Below, one piece after another: positions 34,867 to 47,154 of a stretch of 64,000 nt of DNA. Source of the DNA: Epiperipatus broadwayi (taxonomy: Eukaryota; Onychophora; Udeonychophora; Euonychophora; Peripatidae). Below the pieces are notes generated by a model. It did not search any database and was not told where the DNA came from. It saw nothing but the letters and a program-made list of their open reading frames with translations. Every line of letters begins with the position of its first letter. Within the stretch, counting starts at the first letter, position 1. The translations under genes were made by a program, and so were the position numbers. The stretch spans positions 308,001-372,000 of the forward strand of contig JAQFVV010006700.1 of NCBI GenBank assembly GCA_028023455.1. The letters are read 5' to 3'.

Positions 34867-35610
34867 AAACTTAGACTGGGGAATGTAAAATAAAGTAGCT
34901 ATCAGGTTTCTCTGGGCATAATTGCTGAGAGATTCTTGACTTCATTTAAGGAGAAGCTACAGTACATCACATCATCACATGATGAATCTGATGTCTCAAA
35001 TAGCTATAATTATTAAAATACCGTACATGTATGAAAAAAATATAAATTGCACATAAAAATATATTGTTTTGAATAAAATTAAATACTGTAGTTAATAAAA
35101 AAAGTTTGTCTTCTATCAATTTTTTTCAAATTTGAAATTTTTATTAGTCATATTTTATTTCCTTATTTTTTTTTTACACGAATTTTAAAGTAATTTTACA
35201 TTGTTGCTTTGCTTTTATGCGATTTTTGAAAAATTACAGTACCTATCCTCCATTTTTTAAGGTAAGTTAAGTATTTTTGTGCAATTTCTTTTTTGTGTGT
35301 TTTCTGAGGAACCTATCTACTGCATAAAATGAGACCCAGGTGTATGTGAGTTTAGGTGACTTTTAATTTTCAATTTTTAAAAACAAATTTTTATTTGCAA
35401 ACATTTTATTTTTAATTTCTAATTTTATTTATTAGAATGTAACAGCATGTGTGCCCGTTACAATAATGATCATCTTATATTAAACCCTCCACATAGCTTA
35501 GAGAAATCCCCCAAATTAGGATGTAGTAATCAAACTCCCAAACTTGAGCCAAAATCAAACTAAAAAGATACTTAAGGGAATATTCCTTACCTCAACAGAC
35601 CATATTAAGA

Positions 35611-36010
35611 TTGGGAAACAAAAATATAAATCAAATTCCCAAACCGAGAAATCACCAATGGGAAGATAAAGCTCCTAATTTTGCCTTACAAAGCTGCCCT
35701 ATGATAGTGATTATGTTTGAGAATGTATTGATCAAAGCCCTATTAGATTCTGGTAGCCAATTCTCAGTTATATCAAATAAGTTTTATCAAGAAATATTAA
35801 TTAAGATATTACATCTAAGATTAGTTCAGGTTACCATGGCTAATAGTAGAAAGGCAAAACTAACACAAACAGATTTGGATTTCATATCAAAATTGGCCAA
35901 ACAATACTCTGTCATGTATTTTTAATTTTGAATGGTTTAATACCCGATGTCATTCTGGGAGCAGATTTCCTACATCTAAACACATTTATCATTCATTTCT
36001 CTAATAAAAC
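35611..36010 (+). pseudogene. gypsy aspartic protease
   Basis: The frame from 35611 has ALLDSGSQFSVIS, with the catalytic D-S-G at 35746-35754, as in retroelement proteases that release Gag and Pol products. After a frameshift near 35.9 kb the second half reads PDVILGADFL, the conserved (L)G.DF(L) end of the fold. Confidence 0.75.
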
Positions 36011-36169
36011 AGGATAAGCAATGAGGTCTTGGAAATGGCACTGCTTCCAAGATATTATTTACTTAAAGTTTATTGCATAATATCTTCCATCTTAGAGACA
36101 CTCATAGATGATAAAATTATAGAATTCAATTTACTTGGAAATGAAGATGCGATAAAATTATGATGTGTT

Positions 36170-37510
36170 GTTTAGAAATTCAACTCAGTCTTTCCAGACA
36201 TACCAGGACTAATAGAAGGCTTTCAGCAAAGAATTAAATTAATACATGACCAACCATTTTAATCCAGATCATATCCTATTTTATTCCAGTATCATGCAGA
36301 AATATCCAAACAGATTAATAAAATGTTGGATTGGGGAATTATTTCCAAATGCTTTTCACCCTACTGCAATCAAATTGTAACTGTGAAGAAGAAAGATGGG
36401 TCAATGACATTTTGTTTAGATGTCCTCAACTAAATAAAATGACTGTTCCTGACTGGAATATACCACCTCTCATACATGAATTACTTGTAAAATTTGGAAA
36501 TAAAAAGATGTTTTTCACATTTGATCTCACTTCTAGATATTGGCAGATTGAACTTTATCCAGAAGATTGCCAATATACTGCATTCCAATATGAAGGTTTA
36601 CTTATCAATTTAATAGGATGCCCTTTGGATTGATAAATAGTGTTGCTGGTTTGATAAGCTGCTTAGATAAAATTCAGTCTCCTGAGCTTAAACAGATCAT
36701 TTTCATCTATGAGGAGGATGTGATAATTGCACCTACCACAATTGAAAAACATCTTCAACATTTAACTGTATTTTTTTGAAGAGTGCCAAAGAAAAGGGAT
36801 TAAAATCAATTTCAAAAATACACCCTAGTTTGTAACCAGGTAGTCTTCTTAAGTCACATCATTGGTTGCAATGGGATAAGACCTCATCTAGATAAGATCA
36901 GTATCATTTAAATCTTCTCTAAACCCACCAGCAAAAAACAAATTTGGTCATTCTTAGGCTTATGTAATTTTTATAATCATTTTTATCAGAAGTTTTCTGA
37001 ATATATGGAACCATTATTGAGGCTCATTAGGAAAGATGAGCAATGAGATTGGACCCATGAACAGAATGAGGCATCTAGAAATATTAACGCAGGGTTCTTA
37101 GAGCAAACTATGTTAGCTTTCCCTGATTTTAATAAATCATTCATTATTCAAACTGATAGTAGTGATTATGGATTAAAGGTAATGCTATCCCAAATCCAGA
37201 AGGATGGCCAACCTGGAGTCCTTTACTTTATTAGGCATCATTTGAAGCATATAAAAATAAACTAGATAGTCACAGAGAATGAAGCATTAGCAATAGTGTG
37301 GGCCTTTTAGACATTTCGACAGATACTTCTCGAATCAGAGTTTATAGTGATCACAGACCACAAGAGCCTCGAATTTCTGAATTATAGCTATTTGATAAAT
37401 ACATGGTTAGTCAGATGGAGTCTATTGTTACAGAAATTCAACTATACAGAACAATACTGTAAAAGATCTGAGAATATTGTGGCTGATGTGCTGAGTCAAA
37501 ATCCATGTAA
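36170..37510 (+). pseudogene. gypsy reverse transcriptase and RNase H
   Basis: The RT begins near 36.18 kb (FPDIPGL). It contains VKKKDGS, FDLTSRYWQIEL (about 36520-36555), a PFGLINS block (about 36622) and a catalytic box that reads YEED (36708-36719) instead of YxDD. The first catalytic Asp is thus replaced by Glu. Connection motifs (FLGLCNFYNHF) follow near 36.95 kb. RNase H shows QTDSSDYGL (about 37156), TDHKSLEFL (about 37355) and VADVLSQNP (about 37480). At least six stops break the reading frame. Confidence 0.82.
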
Positions 37511-37779
37511 GTCAGAATAAAACCATCTATCAACAGAAAATGCCTACATTACAAATATTAATATGATGATTAATAATAATGATTTAGAAAAATTACATGA
37601 AATAAAATTTAATGATTTTATCTTAAACCCCATCATAAGAGTCTTAAGAGGAGAAGTTTTGAATGCACCAAAAGATCTTAATCATTATAAGTTAGAAAAT
37701 CTGGTCTTCAGAAAACTAATAAGATATAAATGAGTGGAGGGTAATAATACCTAAAATTTTATGTATTCCATTCATAAAG

Positions 37780-38580
37780 TATATCTACTGTTTATATGAA
37801 CATTTCAGTGTCCACAAAACAGAATACATGTTGAAAAATTGGTTTTACTGTCCAAAAATGTATAAAGATATCTTAAAATCACTTCATGATTGTATTATAT
37901 GCTTAAGACCAAACCAGAAAATCAAGATTTCAGTAATACATTAAAACCTATTATCCCTGAAAGACCAACTGAGGTCTTAGCAATAAACTATTATTGATCA
38001 TTGCCTCCATTTAATAAACAAAAGTACTTATTAGTCATTTATGATCTCTTTTCCAAATACCTTTCAGACTATCTAATACCTCAAGCTAATACTAGACATA
38101 CTGTCAGAATATTAGATACTCTCCATTTCATAATGATATGAAAACTTAAAATCATATTAACAGACCATGGTATACCTTTCCTATCTAAAAATTGGAAAAA
38201 GTGAGTAGTAAAATTACAAATAAAACATGCTCACATTCATTAAAAATTCACAATCAAACCCTTGTAAATGTGTAATATGAGAGCTTGGTCATTTGTTTAG
38301 AACTTATTTGGAGGATGAGCATAGAGGTGGGGAAAACACTGAATATGTAATAAATTATATTAATGAGTTAAAATGAATCTACTCAGTTTACACCTATTAA
38401 ATTACATTTCAATAAAGCAATTCCAGATTTATTTAAAAATTACCACCCTCCAATTAAACCCAACCAGACTGATATAAATTATGATATACAAAAAGCATAT
38501 CAAAGATTAATAAATAAATCAAAGCTTAGAAGTAAAAACAAAAAAATAGCTACAAATTCAAAATAGGAGACATGGATTTT
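37780..38580 (+). pseudogene. gypsy integrase
   Basis: An HHCC zinc-binding motif (HFSVH near 37.80 kb, CIIC near 37.89 kb) is followed by DLFSKYLSDY with the first catalytic Asp (about 38.04 kb) and LTDHGIPF with the second (about 38.16 kb). The C-terminal STQFTPIKLHFNKAIP block lies near 38.38-38.43 kb. Stops and frameshifts are frequent. Confidence 0.75.
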
Positions 38581-38943
38581 ATAAAGACCCATAACCTTAG
38601 TAGGCAACTCTAAAACAAATGTCATAAATTCTATAATCCATATAAAGGATTGTTTAATATAATAAGACAAACAGGTCCAAATTCATTCTGGATATATATA
38701 GAAGCCATATTTTGGTCATAGAAGTCATATTTTTGTCAACCAGAAAATTTAGATAACAATCATATGCAGATTATATAATGAGAAATAGAAAGGAGTCAAT
38801 ACTAAATAAAAACCTAGGGATAATCATTAAAATAATAAGAACACCCAGGATAATATATATACAGATAATGCTTGAAAACATATACACTAAGTGTTGAAAT
38901 TTTCTTATCAATTAGAAAATTTTAACTCTATGAGGAAAGGGAT

Positions 38944-39300
38944 TTGTAAGGGTAACTTACAATTTTATTAAGTTCACTTGTTTATGTGCAATATCATACC
39001 ATAAGTCTGACTATAGTTAGATGTGTTCACTCATTCCTTAAGGGAATGCAGACCATTACACTACATTATACTTTAATTATATTTTTTCTCTTCTTTTTTT
39101 CTTTTATTTTACATTGAGATTAGGATAATTTGAATGGATTTTTATTTTTCATTTTGTTTACTTCCTGTGTTGTATTTTAAAATCTCTTTATTCTATTTAT
39201 TAAACTGTACAGCACTTTTTCATTAAAAAATATTATTTTTGAGTATCCTTAACATATTTTTAAATATTTCATGAAACATTATATTTACCTATCTGTTACA
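38944..39300 (+). repeat. Putative gypsy LTR (357 bp) between pol and gag
   Basis: A purine tract (GAGGAAAGGGA, about 38932-38942) lies just before TGTAAGGGTAAC, and the segment ends CTGTTACA. This gives the TG...CA termini of an LTR. A gag reading in the same direction follows at 39.8 kb. No second copy of this LTR was found in the window, so its boundaries rest on these signals only. Confidence 0.5.
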
Positions 39301-40273
39301 AATGCCATCCCACCACATGTCCTTGAACATTCTGTTCTAATGAATGTCCATATGAGCAATTATCTAATTACTAATCTAAAATGACCTCAATTATCAGATA
39401 AAATAAAATAAAAATAATTAAGTAACAGTTAATAATTTAGTGAAAGATGTGAGAGTGCATAAAACAGCCAACAGTAAAATAATTTTATTATAGTACAATA
39501 ATTGAAAATATATGTGTGTGTATGTATAGTTAAAAGTAAAGATAAATAGTATCATCAAAATTTAAAAAATATATAGGTAGAATAAAAAAAATAAGTAATT
39601 ACAGGCATATATATAAAAGTAGATGACACAAAACAGAAATGGTAAAAATCAGAAATAAGCAGGCAAATAATGTTAGTATGGATTGTGATGTGGAAGTTCA
39701 GATTAACATACCAATTGAATGAAAAATAAATTAAAAAAATATCGAAGATTAGTTAAAAGAAAAGATAGTATATCAATAGTTATTAAAAAAATAAAAAGGG
39801 TAATTATCATTTAATAATAAAGGAATCTAAATGCTTGTGAGAACAAGAGCAAAAATGGAATCTCAAGATAAATTTAAAAATGTTCCCAGTAAGGAGCAAG
39901 AGCAAAATAAAACTGAAAAACAACAAGTATCAAATAAGCAAAAAACAATGACATCATGATAATGATGAGTAAAATGTTCAAAAAACTTAAAAAACAAAAT
40001 GAGATAGTTAAAAAACTTCAACAACAAAATAAAAGGATCACCAAAGATCTTAAACCCAAAATAAAGAACAGTCAAAAAACTTAAAAGCCAAAATAAGAAG
40101 ATAGCAGAAGAGTTTAAAAGCCGAAATAAGAAGACTGCTGAAGAGCTGAAAAATCAAAATGATGAAACAAACATAAAATTAAAAAACAAAACTCAAATGC
40201 TTGAAAAATTAGAGCATCAGATTAAATTAGGTTATGAAAAAAATGAAAAGAAATTATGAAAGAAATAAGTGGA

Positions 40274-41147
40274 ATTTTTATATTGGACTATTTCCATCAT
40301 CTAATATGTATTATTATCATCAACCATTATCAATACATTGCAGGATGAAGGTCTCTCCAAGTTCAATCCATCTTCTCCAATCTTTAGCTTCTCTTCTCCA
40401 CATCACCCCTGCACACTTTTTTTCTTCCATCCATCTCACATGTGGTCTCTTTCTGAGTCTTTTACAGTTTCAGAATCCAGTTTAAGATTTCAATTGTCCA
40501 TCTATTATCATCTCTTCTAGCAATATGTCCAGCCCAACTCCAATCTTTTAATTTTTTCAATGTCAGTAATACCTGTTTGTTCTCTTACCCATTCATTGCA
40601 TTTTCGATATCTTTTTGTTACTCCCAACATGCATCTCTCCATACTTCTTTGGGTGTTCTGAAGTTTCTGTATTGCTCTTCATATTAAGTGTCCAAGTCTC
40701 AGATCCATAAGTAAGAACTGGTAAAACACACTTGTTAAAAACCTTTCTTTTCAAACACATAGGCATATTTCCTTTTAGTATCAAGTTATTTCTACCAAAA
40801 GCATTCCAACCAAGTTTAATTCTATGATTAATTTCATCCATTATGTTTTCATCTGTATTAATAATCTGATCATGGTATTTGTAGCTGTTAACTTTTTCTA
40901 ACTCATCATAATCAATCTTTATTTACACAATTTGTGAAAAATCCATTACTTTAGTCTTTTTAACATTTATCTTTAGTCCTACTTCCCCACTTTCATTTCA
41001 TATGTATATGATGTGCTATTACTAATAGTTGAATGGATTTGGAATATTTAAATAAAGTCACATTTTTTTAAAAAATATGCACATTAGATGATGGAAATAG
41101 TCCAATATAAAAATACAACTAGACCACCATCATCACAAACCTTCAGG
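40274..41147. mobile_element. TIR element split by a LINE fragment, nested in gag
   Basis: ATTTTTATATTGGACTATTT and following bases (40274-40309) are inverted at 41081-41115, a ~36-bp near-perfect TIR. A tail with CATCACAAACCTTCAG follows to 41147. These ends match the palindromic element at 25376-25643, including the tail. Almost all the interior is an RTE-like LINE fragment on the minus strand. Confidence 0.7.
40340..40990 (-). pseudogene. RTE-like LINE 3' part
   Basis: On the minus strand the frame at 40593-40841 reads RIKLGWNAFGRNNLILKG, then VFNKCVLPVLTYGSETWTLN, the conserved region after the RT palm. Other frames continue with ERSMLGV and LGWAGHIARR (about 40530), then RPHVRWMEE (about 40440) and WRRWMELGE near 40360. 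This is the usual C-terminal end of RTE-like elements. One frameshift and few stops make it younger than the copy at 22.9 kb. Confidence 0.75.
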
Positions 41148-42214
41148 AAAAAACAAAATAGGTGAAAGTGTATATAAAGCAAGTAGAAAATCAAATTGAG
41201 ATAGCATATCAAGAAATTGAGAAAATTAAATTGGAAGCAGCAAGAAAAAATAGAACTGTTACTAGAAGCTGTAGCAGAGAATAAGTTAGAAAATATTTGG
41301 ACACATTAATAGTTAGTGGATAATATCATTAAAATCAATTTTAATAACTGCTTAGTGAGATTGGTAGACAAGTGAGAAAAAAGCCAATTTAGACTAACAA
41401 TAACAAGCAGGAGAGTATCTGTAAATACACACATACAGACTAATAGCCCTGCAATAGTCAACTAATTTCTCAAAATATGGTTATTTTCAGAATACATAGG
41501 TGAAGCTCCCACTGAACACATTAATAGCCTAGAAAGATACCCTATGTTGAATTAGCTAAGTGAAGAGGCCAAAGTCTTGATTGCATGAAGCCATCTTTAA
41601 TGTGCTTCTCAAGCTTAGTGGGATTTGCTTTTTTAGAAATCTATAACCTTTGGATACAAACAAATGCTATTAGCCAGCTACTGGAGTGAAGAATACCAGA
41701 ATATTAGACACCAGGTGTCACAAGAAAAATGAAAACCTAGTGAACCTTTCACTCCATTCTTCTATTGACAGGTGGCTAAATTAAGAGTATTGATGGCCAG
41801 TTCACTATCTGAACAACATACTATTAGGATAGTGCAACAATTTTTATAACATAGAGAAAATCTTCATTGGCCCTGAGAGGAAGATGGTACTGCAAATGGC
41901 TGAATTATTTAGTGCTTTTGATAACACTAGATCTATCTACCAAAAAAGACTGGGGATTTAAACCCCAACCTAAAGAGCCAAACATAAATGCCATCAAATT
42001 TGGCCACAGAAAAAACACTTGGAGCAGATCCAGAAAGAGTTGATTTTCTAGTAGCCCTGAAAGAAGAAGAAAAATTGGTGAACTGGAAGTGGCTTGGGTC
42101 TCACTCATGCAGACAATATGAAAAAGACAGTGGTGATTCACAATCCCCTAGCACAAGCAGCTATTCTAAAAGGTATCAAAATAAAAAAAAACAGATAAAA
42201 ATAGTCTAGTAATA

Positions 42215-43285
42215 AGACAGATTTGCAAATTAGACCTTATGGATAATGACACTGGATTTTGTTAAAGAAAATATGTTTAAAGTTAGAATGTTTTTTTATA
42301 ATAATGATCAATAAAATATTTTTAGCAACTGAATTAGAAAAATAAAAAATAATAGAAGTTGGATCATTCTTGATAAAGAGTAAAAAAAAAAAAGAAAGAA
42401 AAAACTTTGAAGGCAAAAAAATGTGTCAATCCCTAAATTTATGACTAACCCAGATCATATGTCTGCATTTTGGATATAGTGGGGTGTGACCAAATAAAAA
42501 AATTTAAACTAAAAGCATTTAATGTTGAAATATTAAAAAAAAGAAATAATAACATAACCATATAAATATTAGACATGAATGAAAATACCATTTGTTATGG
42601 TACACATTGAGTGATGATGAGTCAGAAAATAACAGATTGAGGAATGTGTGTGTATATAAGTCTATATAGAGATTTTCAGATTGTATTTTGTGTTTGATTG
42701 GTTTTTTCTTTGCAGAAACATTGATCTATAGAAGGGTCTGTGCATGTAATCTTGTTATAATGATGATGATGCACCAATAGAGTAAAATATTTGTTCAGTA
42801 AGGATGTAGCTGGAAGAAAATTTTTTATCCAATTATTAAAAACATGTAATCTGAATGCATGGTAGAAATAGTCCTGACATTCACAGATAAATGTTCAAAG
42901 TCCACATTTTGCACTCATACTGCACAAAAATTGGACTCATGCTGTGGTCATGACTTCCACAAGAAATTAAATGTGGTTTAACACAGAATTGATCTGAGTG
43001 TGATATGCAAAGTTATTAAACTGGATGCCTCTTAAATTATTCATTATTAATTTCACTCATGAAATTTATTTATTGAGTAATTATAATTTTATTTTTAAAA
43101 ATGCATTTAGAATTAAAATTGGCTAAGGAACCAAATCAAATAAGATAACACAAACCAAAAATTTAAAGTAAGAATCTGCAGTAAAATGGGGAGATTGAAA
43201 GGACGAACTGGGAGGACTGTATGAGTATAATTTTATTACGTATTATTAGTTTCTAATATTTAACCTAAAAAAAAATTAATCATAT
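42215..43285. other. AT-rich sequence, no gene seen
   Basis: No open frame or repeat partner recognised. The right LTR expected after a gag-pol unit is not visible here. Confidence 0.45.
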
Positions 43286-43286
43286 G

Positions 43287-44380
43287 CACCTGGGTCTCGT
43301 TTTACGCGATAGATAGGTTCCTCAGAAAACACGTGCAAACGAAATCATGCAAAAATAGACGTAACTTACATTGAAAAGGGGGGGATGCAGTCTGTGATTT
43401 TTTAAAATTCGCGTAAAAGCAAAGCACCAATGTAAAATTACTTTAAAATTCGCGCAAAAAAAAAAATAAGGAAATAAAATATGACTAATAAAAAATTTCA
43501 AATTTGAAAAAAATTGATACAAGACAAACTTCTTTTAACTATAATATTTCATTTTATTCAAAATAATATATTTTTATGCATAATTTACAGTACGGTAATT
43601 TACATTTTTTTTATACACGTTTTAATTATTATCGCTATTTGCTGAAACACATGTTCGTTTGCACTCTCATGTTGTGTTAGTGGTATTCTGTTGACAACGT
43701 AATTAGTAATTAATCTTTGAGATGATGATTTTATTAATTGTTTATGAACTTAGACTTATGATAATAAAAAGACATTTATTCACCACTGCTGGGAAAAATT
43801 TAATTAAAACTAACAACTAAAAATTAAATTCTTATTTTTGTCTTTAATTTTCAATTCTGTTTAGAAATCAAATTTCACATGATATTATTTCAAGTCACTG
43901 TAAGTAATTTTTAAATTGTTAATTACAATTAAAAATCAGATTTTAATTTTTAATTGTCAAATTTAATTGACCTTTTAAAAATAAACTTGTGGACACTAAA
44001 TGATTAATAATTGATTACGTTCTTTTTTAAAGAGCAAAAACAGAATGTGATATAAAATGCAAAATTAACACGCACTATGTTTGAACAAATTTACATTATA
44101 ATCTTGTAAAATTTAATGTGTGTATACCTAAAATGTGGAAATCATGAGTTTAATTTCATTATTGCATAAAATCTTACTATTATAAAGCACTGAAAATATT
44201 GAAATTACTAAGTTGAAAGTCGAATTTCAGTAATGTGCTATTACTTTCAATATAACGTAAGTGCGCAAAATTTATTATTTAAAGTAAGAGCGCAATATCG
44301 GATTTTGTCTTCCGGTGAAACACGAATCGCGTAACTTCAAAATTGTGTTAAATAAGTCCACGTAAAAAGAGACCCAGGTG
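43287..44380. mobile_element. pogo/Tigger-like TIR element, copy 2 (1.09 kb, inverted)
   Basis: It begins CACCTGGGTCTCGTTTTACG and ends GAGACCCAGGTG followed by TA. It is inverted relative to the copy at 33747-35342: its left end (GATAGATAGGTTCCTCAGAA) matches that copy's right end. It lacks the internal duplication and LINE piece of copy 1. The 66-codon minus frame near 43.4 kb is not transposase-like. CpG sites are better preserved here, suggesting a younger copy. Confidence 0.82.
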
Positions 44381-44660
44381 TATATCAGTTTAAAGTTAAT
44401 CTATGTTAAGGTTTTTTTTTCTTTTTTTTTTTGAGTACATAAGTTAATATCAAATAATTTTGTATGTGCCTTATTCTCAATAGTAATTTGTTGCTTTACA
44501 TTTTTTTATGAAGGGAGTGAGAGATATTGTTAAGTGAAATGTTTTTTAATCGGATCAGATATTATTATCAAATACTTAGGCTTAGTGATATGTTTTATAA
44601 AGATTGTGTGAATGTTGTGATAAAATATCATTATTATTTGATAAAAGTATAGAAAGATGG

Positions 44661-44800
44661 TTTTAAAAGTTAATACCCATTTCTTCTTCTTCCTTTTAAA
44701 AGTTAATACCCATTTTTTTCTTCCTCTTCTTCTTCTTCCTCTTCTTCTTCTTCCGCTTCCTCTTCCTATTCGTTTTCTTCTTCTTGTTATTGTTGTTATA
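44661..44800. repeat. CTT/CCT-rich low-complexity tract
   Basis: About 100 bp of CTT and CCT triplets. The flank TTTTAAAAGTTAATACCCAT is duplicated (44661 and 44694). The 97-codon minus frame rich in Arg is only a reading of this tract. Confidence 0.9.
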
Positions 44801-44804
44801 AAGT

Positions 44805-46985
44805 TAAAGTGAGTTAGATACAAGCTAATTAAGGCTTGAAAAAAATGTTAGCTAATGTTTTAGTATACTATTTTGTGAGAGGAGTGTATATGTGAAATTT
44901 TACTTGTACAAATTGGTGTTAGACCCTTGTACACGTGGATGGACAAAGAATCCCCACTAAGCTAGTGTAGTCATAGTTTAGCTCACTTATTAAGATGTTG
45001 ATTCCATTTTTATACAGTATCTAAATGCAGTGGAGTTTCCTACTTGGTTATTTTCTACACCGTAAGATGATTTCTTTATTGATGGCCAGAGGGTGTTAGG
45101 TATACCCATGTCTTCCTGTATGACTAGGGATAAATCCTAGCATACATTCAACCTTAGTGAAAAGGTATTTTCTTATCTTAGGTCACTGCTACCCTCATAT
45201 TAATGTTGACATTCCTTATGGGTGTATGAATTTCAGATACAGTAAACTATTAGGTTTAAATGTTGGTTACAGGGTCGTAAAATTGATTTGATGTCAGGAT
45301 GAGTGCGGGTGGTATATGTGTGATTATTATACTGAAACATTGCTTTATTTAACTGTTTTAACTCTTACTGACTGGAGTTTACACTTGCCATGGAATAAAA
45401 AAAAAATTATACTATTTGCTTTAAGAAAATTTTTAATATTAAAATATAAAAAGTTAACTTTCTCTATATATTTTATACATTCAAATAAATGATTTGTCCT
45501 ATGATTAGAGAGATTACTTATGAAGATAACTCTCCATACGATAAAGAGCTAATAATTTACATTAATTATTTCTCGTAATATGCCTTAACTCTATGCTTTA
45601 AAATGGAGATATTTTAAGTATATCTTGTCTTCTCGCAATCAAGTTACCTTTCAAGTGTTAAGAAATTGGTACTTAGCTTAGTCATAATTATACATGCATA
45701 AATCTATATCCATATTCTTATGATAATAATAATAATAATATGTCAGTGATCTTACCATTCTGGCGAAGTTCTCAGCTGGCTGTGAATATACTTTCTAGAT
45801 AATTATAAATACGCATCACTTACTATATTCTCAGGTCTTATTTAACTCTTAAGTTTAATGTTGACTTCATTATTATTCTTGGCTCTTATTAATTCATTAA
45901 CACTTTAATAACTAAAGAAAAATCCTCAAGAAGTTTATCTAGGAAGGTGTTTGAATACAGCAGATGGGGAAAGGATTTTATGCCTACCCACTACATCCAC
46001 TATCACCCAATAACCATCCTGCAATTCATAATCTATACTTTAAATATACTAAATGATTGCCGGAATATTGGTAATTTAAATCTTGTAGTGCTACATAAGC
46101 TTAGAAAATTCACCATTTAAATAAATTTTATCTGGTGTGATTTAATAAAATAATGCTCCAAATATAAATAACAGTCTATTGATGCATGATTGGATTTGAA
46201 ATTTCTAGATTGTAGTAAACCACAAAACATTGAGACTACATAAGATTTTATTCTAAAACAGCAATTTTTATTATCAAATATAAATTAATACAATAATATT
46301 TACATTATTTACATAATTCTCATGGCTTCCCCTGTTCTTCAACCATATGGTAAAAAAATTCACACAATAAATAGGTGATTTCGCTATGTTACAAAATAAC
46401 TAATATTTATAATATGTTATTTCCACAATTTAATGTAAGCTTAATTATTAGAGCTTTAGTGCAAGTGGACATTGGCCATGTTAAAGTCAGCCAAAGTCAA
46501 ATACAGAGGTAATCATGGGGAAGAGTGTTTATCTCCAATAATCCATAGCAGCTTGTTCGATTTCCAGACCTTATTGTTCTAAAACCCTGAGAAAAAATTA
46601 TCATAGGAGATAAATGAGTTAGTACGATGAAAAAATGAGAGAAAAAGAGATAGTAGTACAAGGGACTTATGAATGTGAGGATTGCGCAGGGATGGATCAG
46701 GAGGGTGGAGATGGGGATGGAACTGTTTATAATCTGAAACAAAATTTTAATTGTGACATTAATGGTAATGAGTGTGGAGTATGCTGAGAGTATAAATTGT
46801 AATGGGATTGGAGCTTAAAGTTTTTCTCTTTAATAAATACGAATTTCCAAGAATATTAGTATTATTTTTTTTAATGCGCTTTCAGTGTTTTCTCCATTTA
46901 TTGATTATTTATTAACCCCTTTATTAGATATTGTTATTATACATTATTAAATAAATTATTGAAATAAGGCTTAGCCTAAATATTT
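44805..46985. other. Unassigned sequence, mixed composition
   Basis: At 44.92-45.40 kb the composition is less AT-biased (TGTTAGACCCTTGTACACG, CTACACCGTAAG), possibly a solo LTR or an old element. No second copy is in the window and I could not name it. A short ATA microsatellite lies at 45721-45740. Confidence 0.35.
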
Positions 46986-47033
46986 TCATTGAAATTGCAA
47001 ATTGGCACCCTGATAAATATTCTTATTGATATT

Positions 47034-47154
47034 CTATCCCATCGCCATCGATCCTGAGGGAGGCCATGTGAAAGGTGGTGTTGGCAGTGGTGTAAACAAT
47101 GTAACGGTCAGATTCATATGCTTCGTTAACATAGTGCAGAATTCAACCACCACA
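47034..47154 (-). CDS. Candidate terminal exon of the same unidentified gene
   Basis: A CTGCTTTTCAG acceptor (minus strand, ending 47155) precedes one base and 39 open codons. They begin VVVEFCTMLTKHMNLTVTL, pass through a proline-rich FTPLPTPPFTW, and end with TAG at 47034-47036. The single entry base completes the codon left by the exon at 47936, so the two join in frame across a 780-bp intron. There is no clear polyadenylation signal. On the plus strand the same DNA also has an open frame (47026-47235, with GGVGSGVNNVTVRF), so the coding strand is not certain. Confidence 0.3.

Larger units (their letters stand above)
33747..35342. mobile_element. pogo/Tigger-like TIR element, copy 1 (1.6 kb)
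   Basis: The ends are CAACTGGGTCTCATTTTATG and its inverted partner (CATAAAATGAGACCCAG, then GTG), each flanked by TA (33745-33746, 35343-35344). TA target sites plus ends of the type C..GGTCTCGTTTTACGCG resemble Tigger/pogo termini. Inside are a subterminal palindrome (33862-33963), an internal direct duplication (34076-34365) and a 74-bp LINE fragment (34793-34866). No transposase was found, so it is non-autonomous. A second copy lies inverted at 43287-44380. Confidence 0.8.
35440..38640 (+). mobile_element. Ty3/gypsy retrotransposon pol region, decayed
   Basis: Protease, reverse transcriptase, RNase H and integrase motifs follow in the Ty3/gypsy order over 3.2 kb, with many stops and frameshifts. 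There is no upstream gag or 5' LTR. Just before the pol stands a 25-bp TGTAAC...GTTACA sequence (35439-35463), possibly a relic of LTR ends. The LTR at 38944-39300 closes the unit. Confidence 0.85.
39834..42210 (+). pseudogene. gypsy Gag, interrupted
   Basis: The N-terminal part (39834-40260) encodes long Lys/Gln/Asn-rich coiled-coil stretches (KMFKKLKKQNEIVKKLQQQ, LEHQIKLGYEKNEK). After an 870-bp insertion it resumes as YIKQVENQIEIAYQEIEKI (41170-41230). A capsid-like portion follows (about 41480-41860) with F..Y.GEAP.E..N.LE, then LSEEAK and WSEEYQ, as in Ty3/gypsy Gag. Many stops are present. Gag lies downstream of pol, the reverse of the order inside one element. Confidence 0.55.

Noticed and set aside
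44530-44823. 97-codon Arg/Lys-rich minus-strand frame
   Set aside because: It is a translation of the CTT/CCT low-complexity tract.
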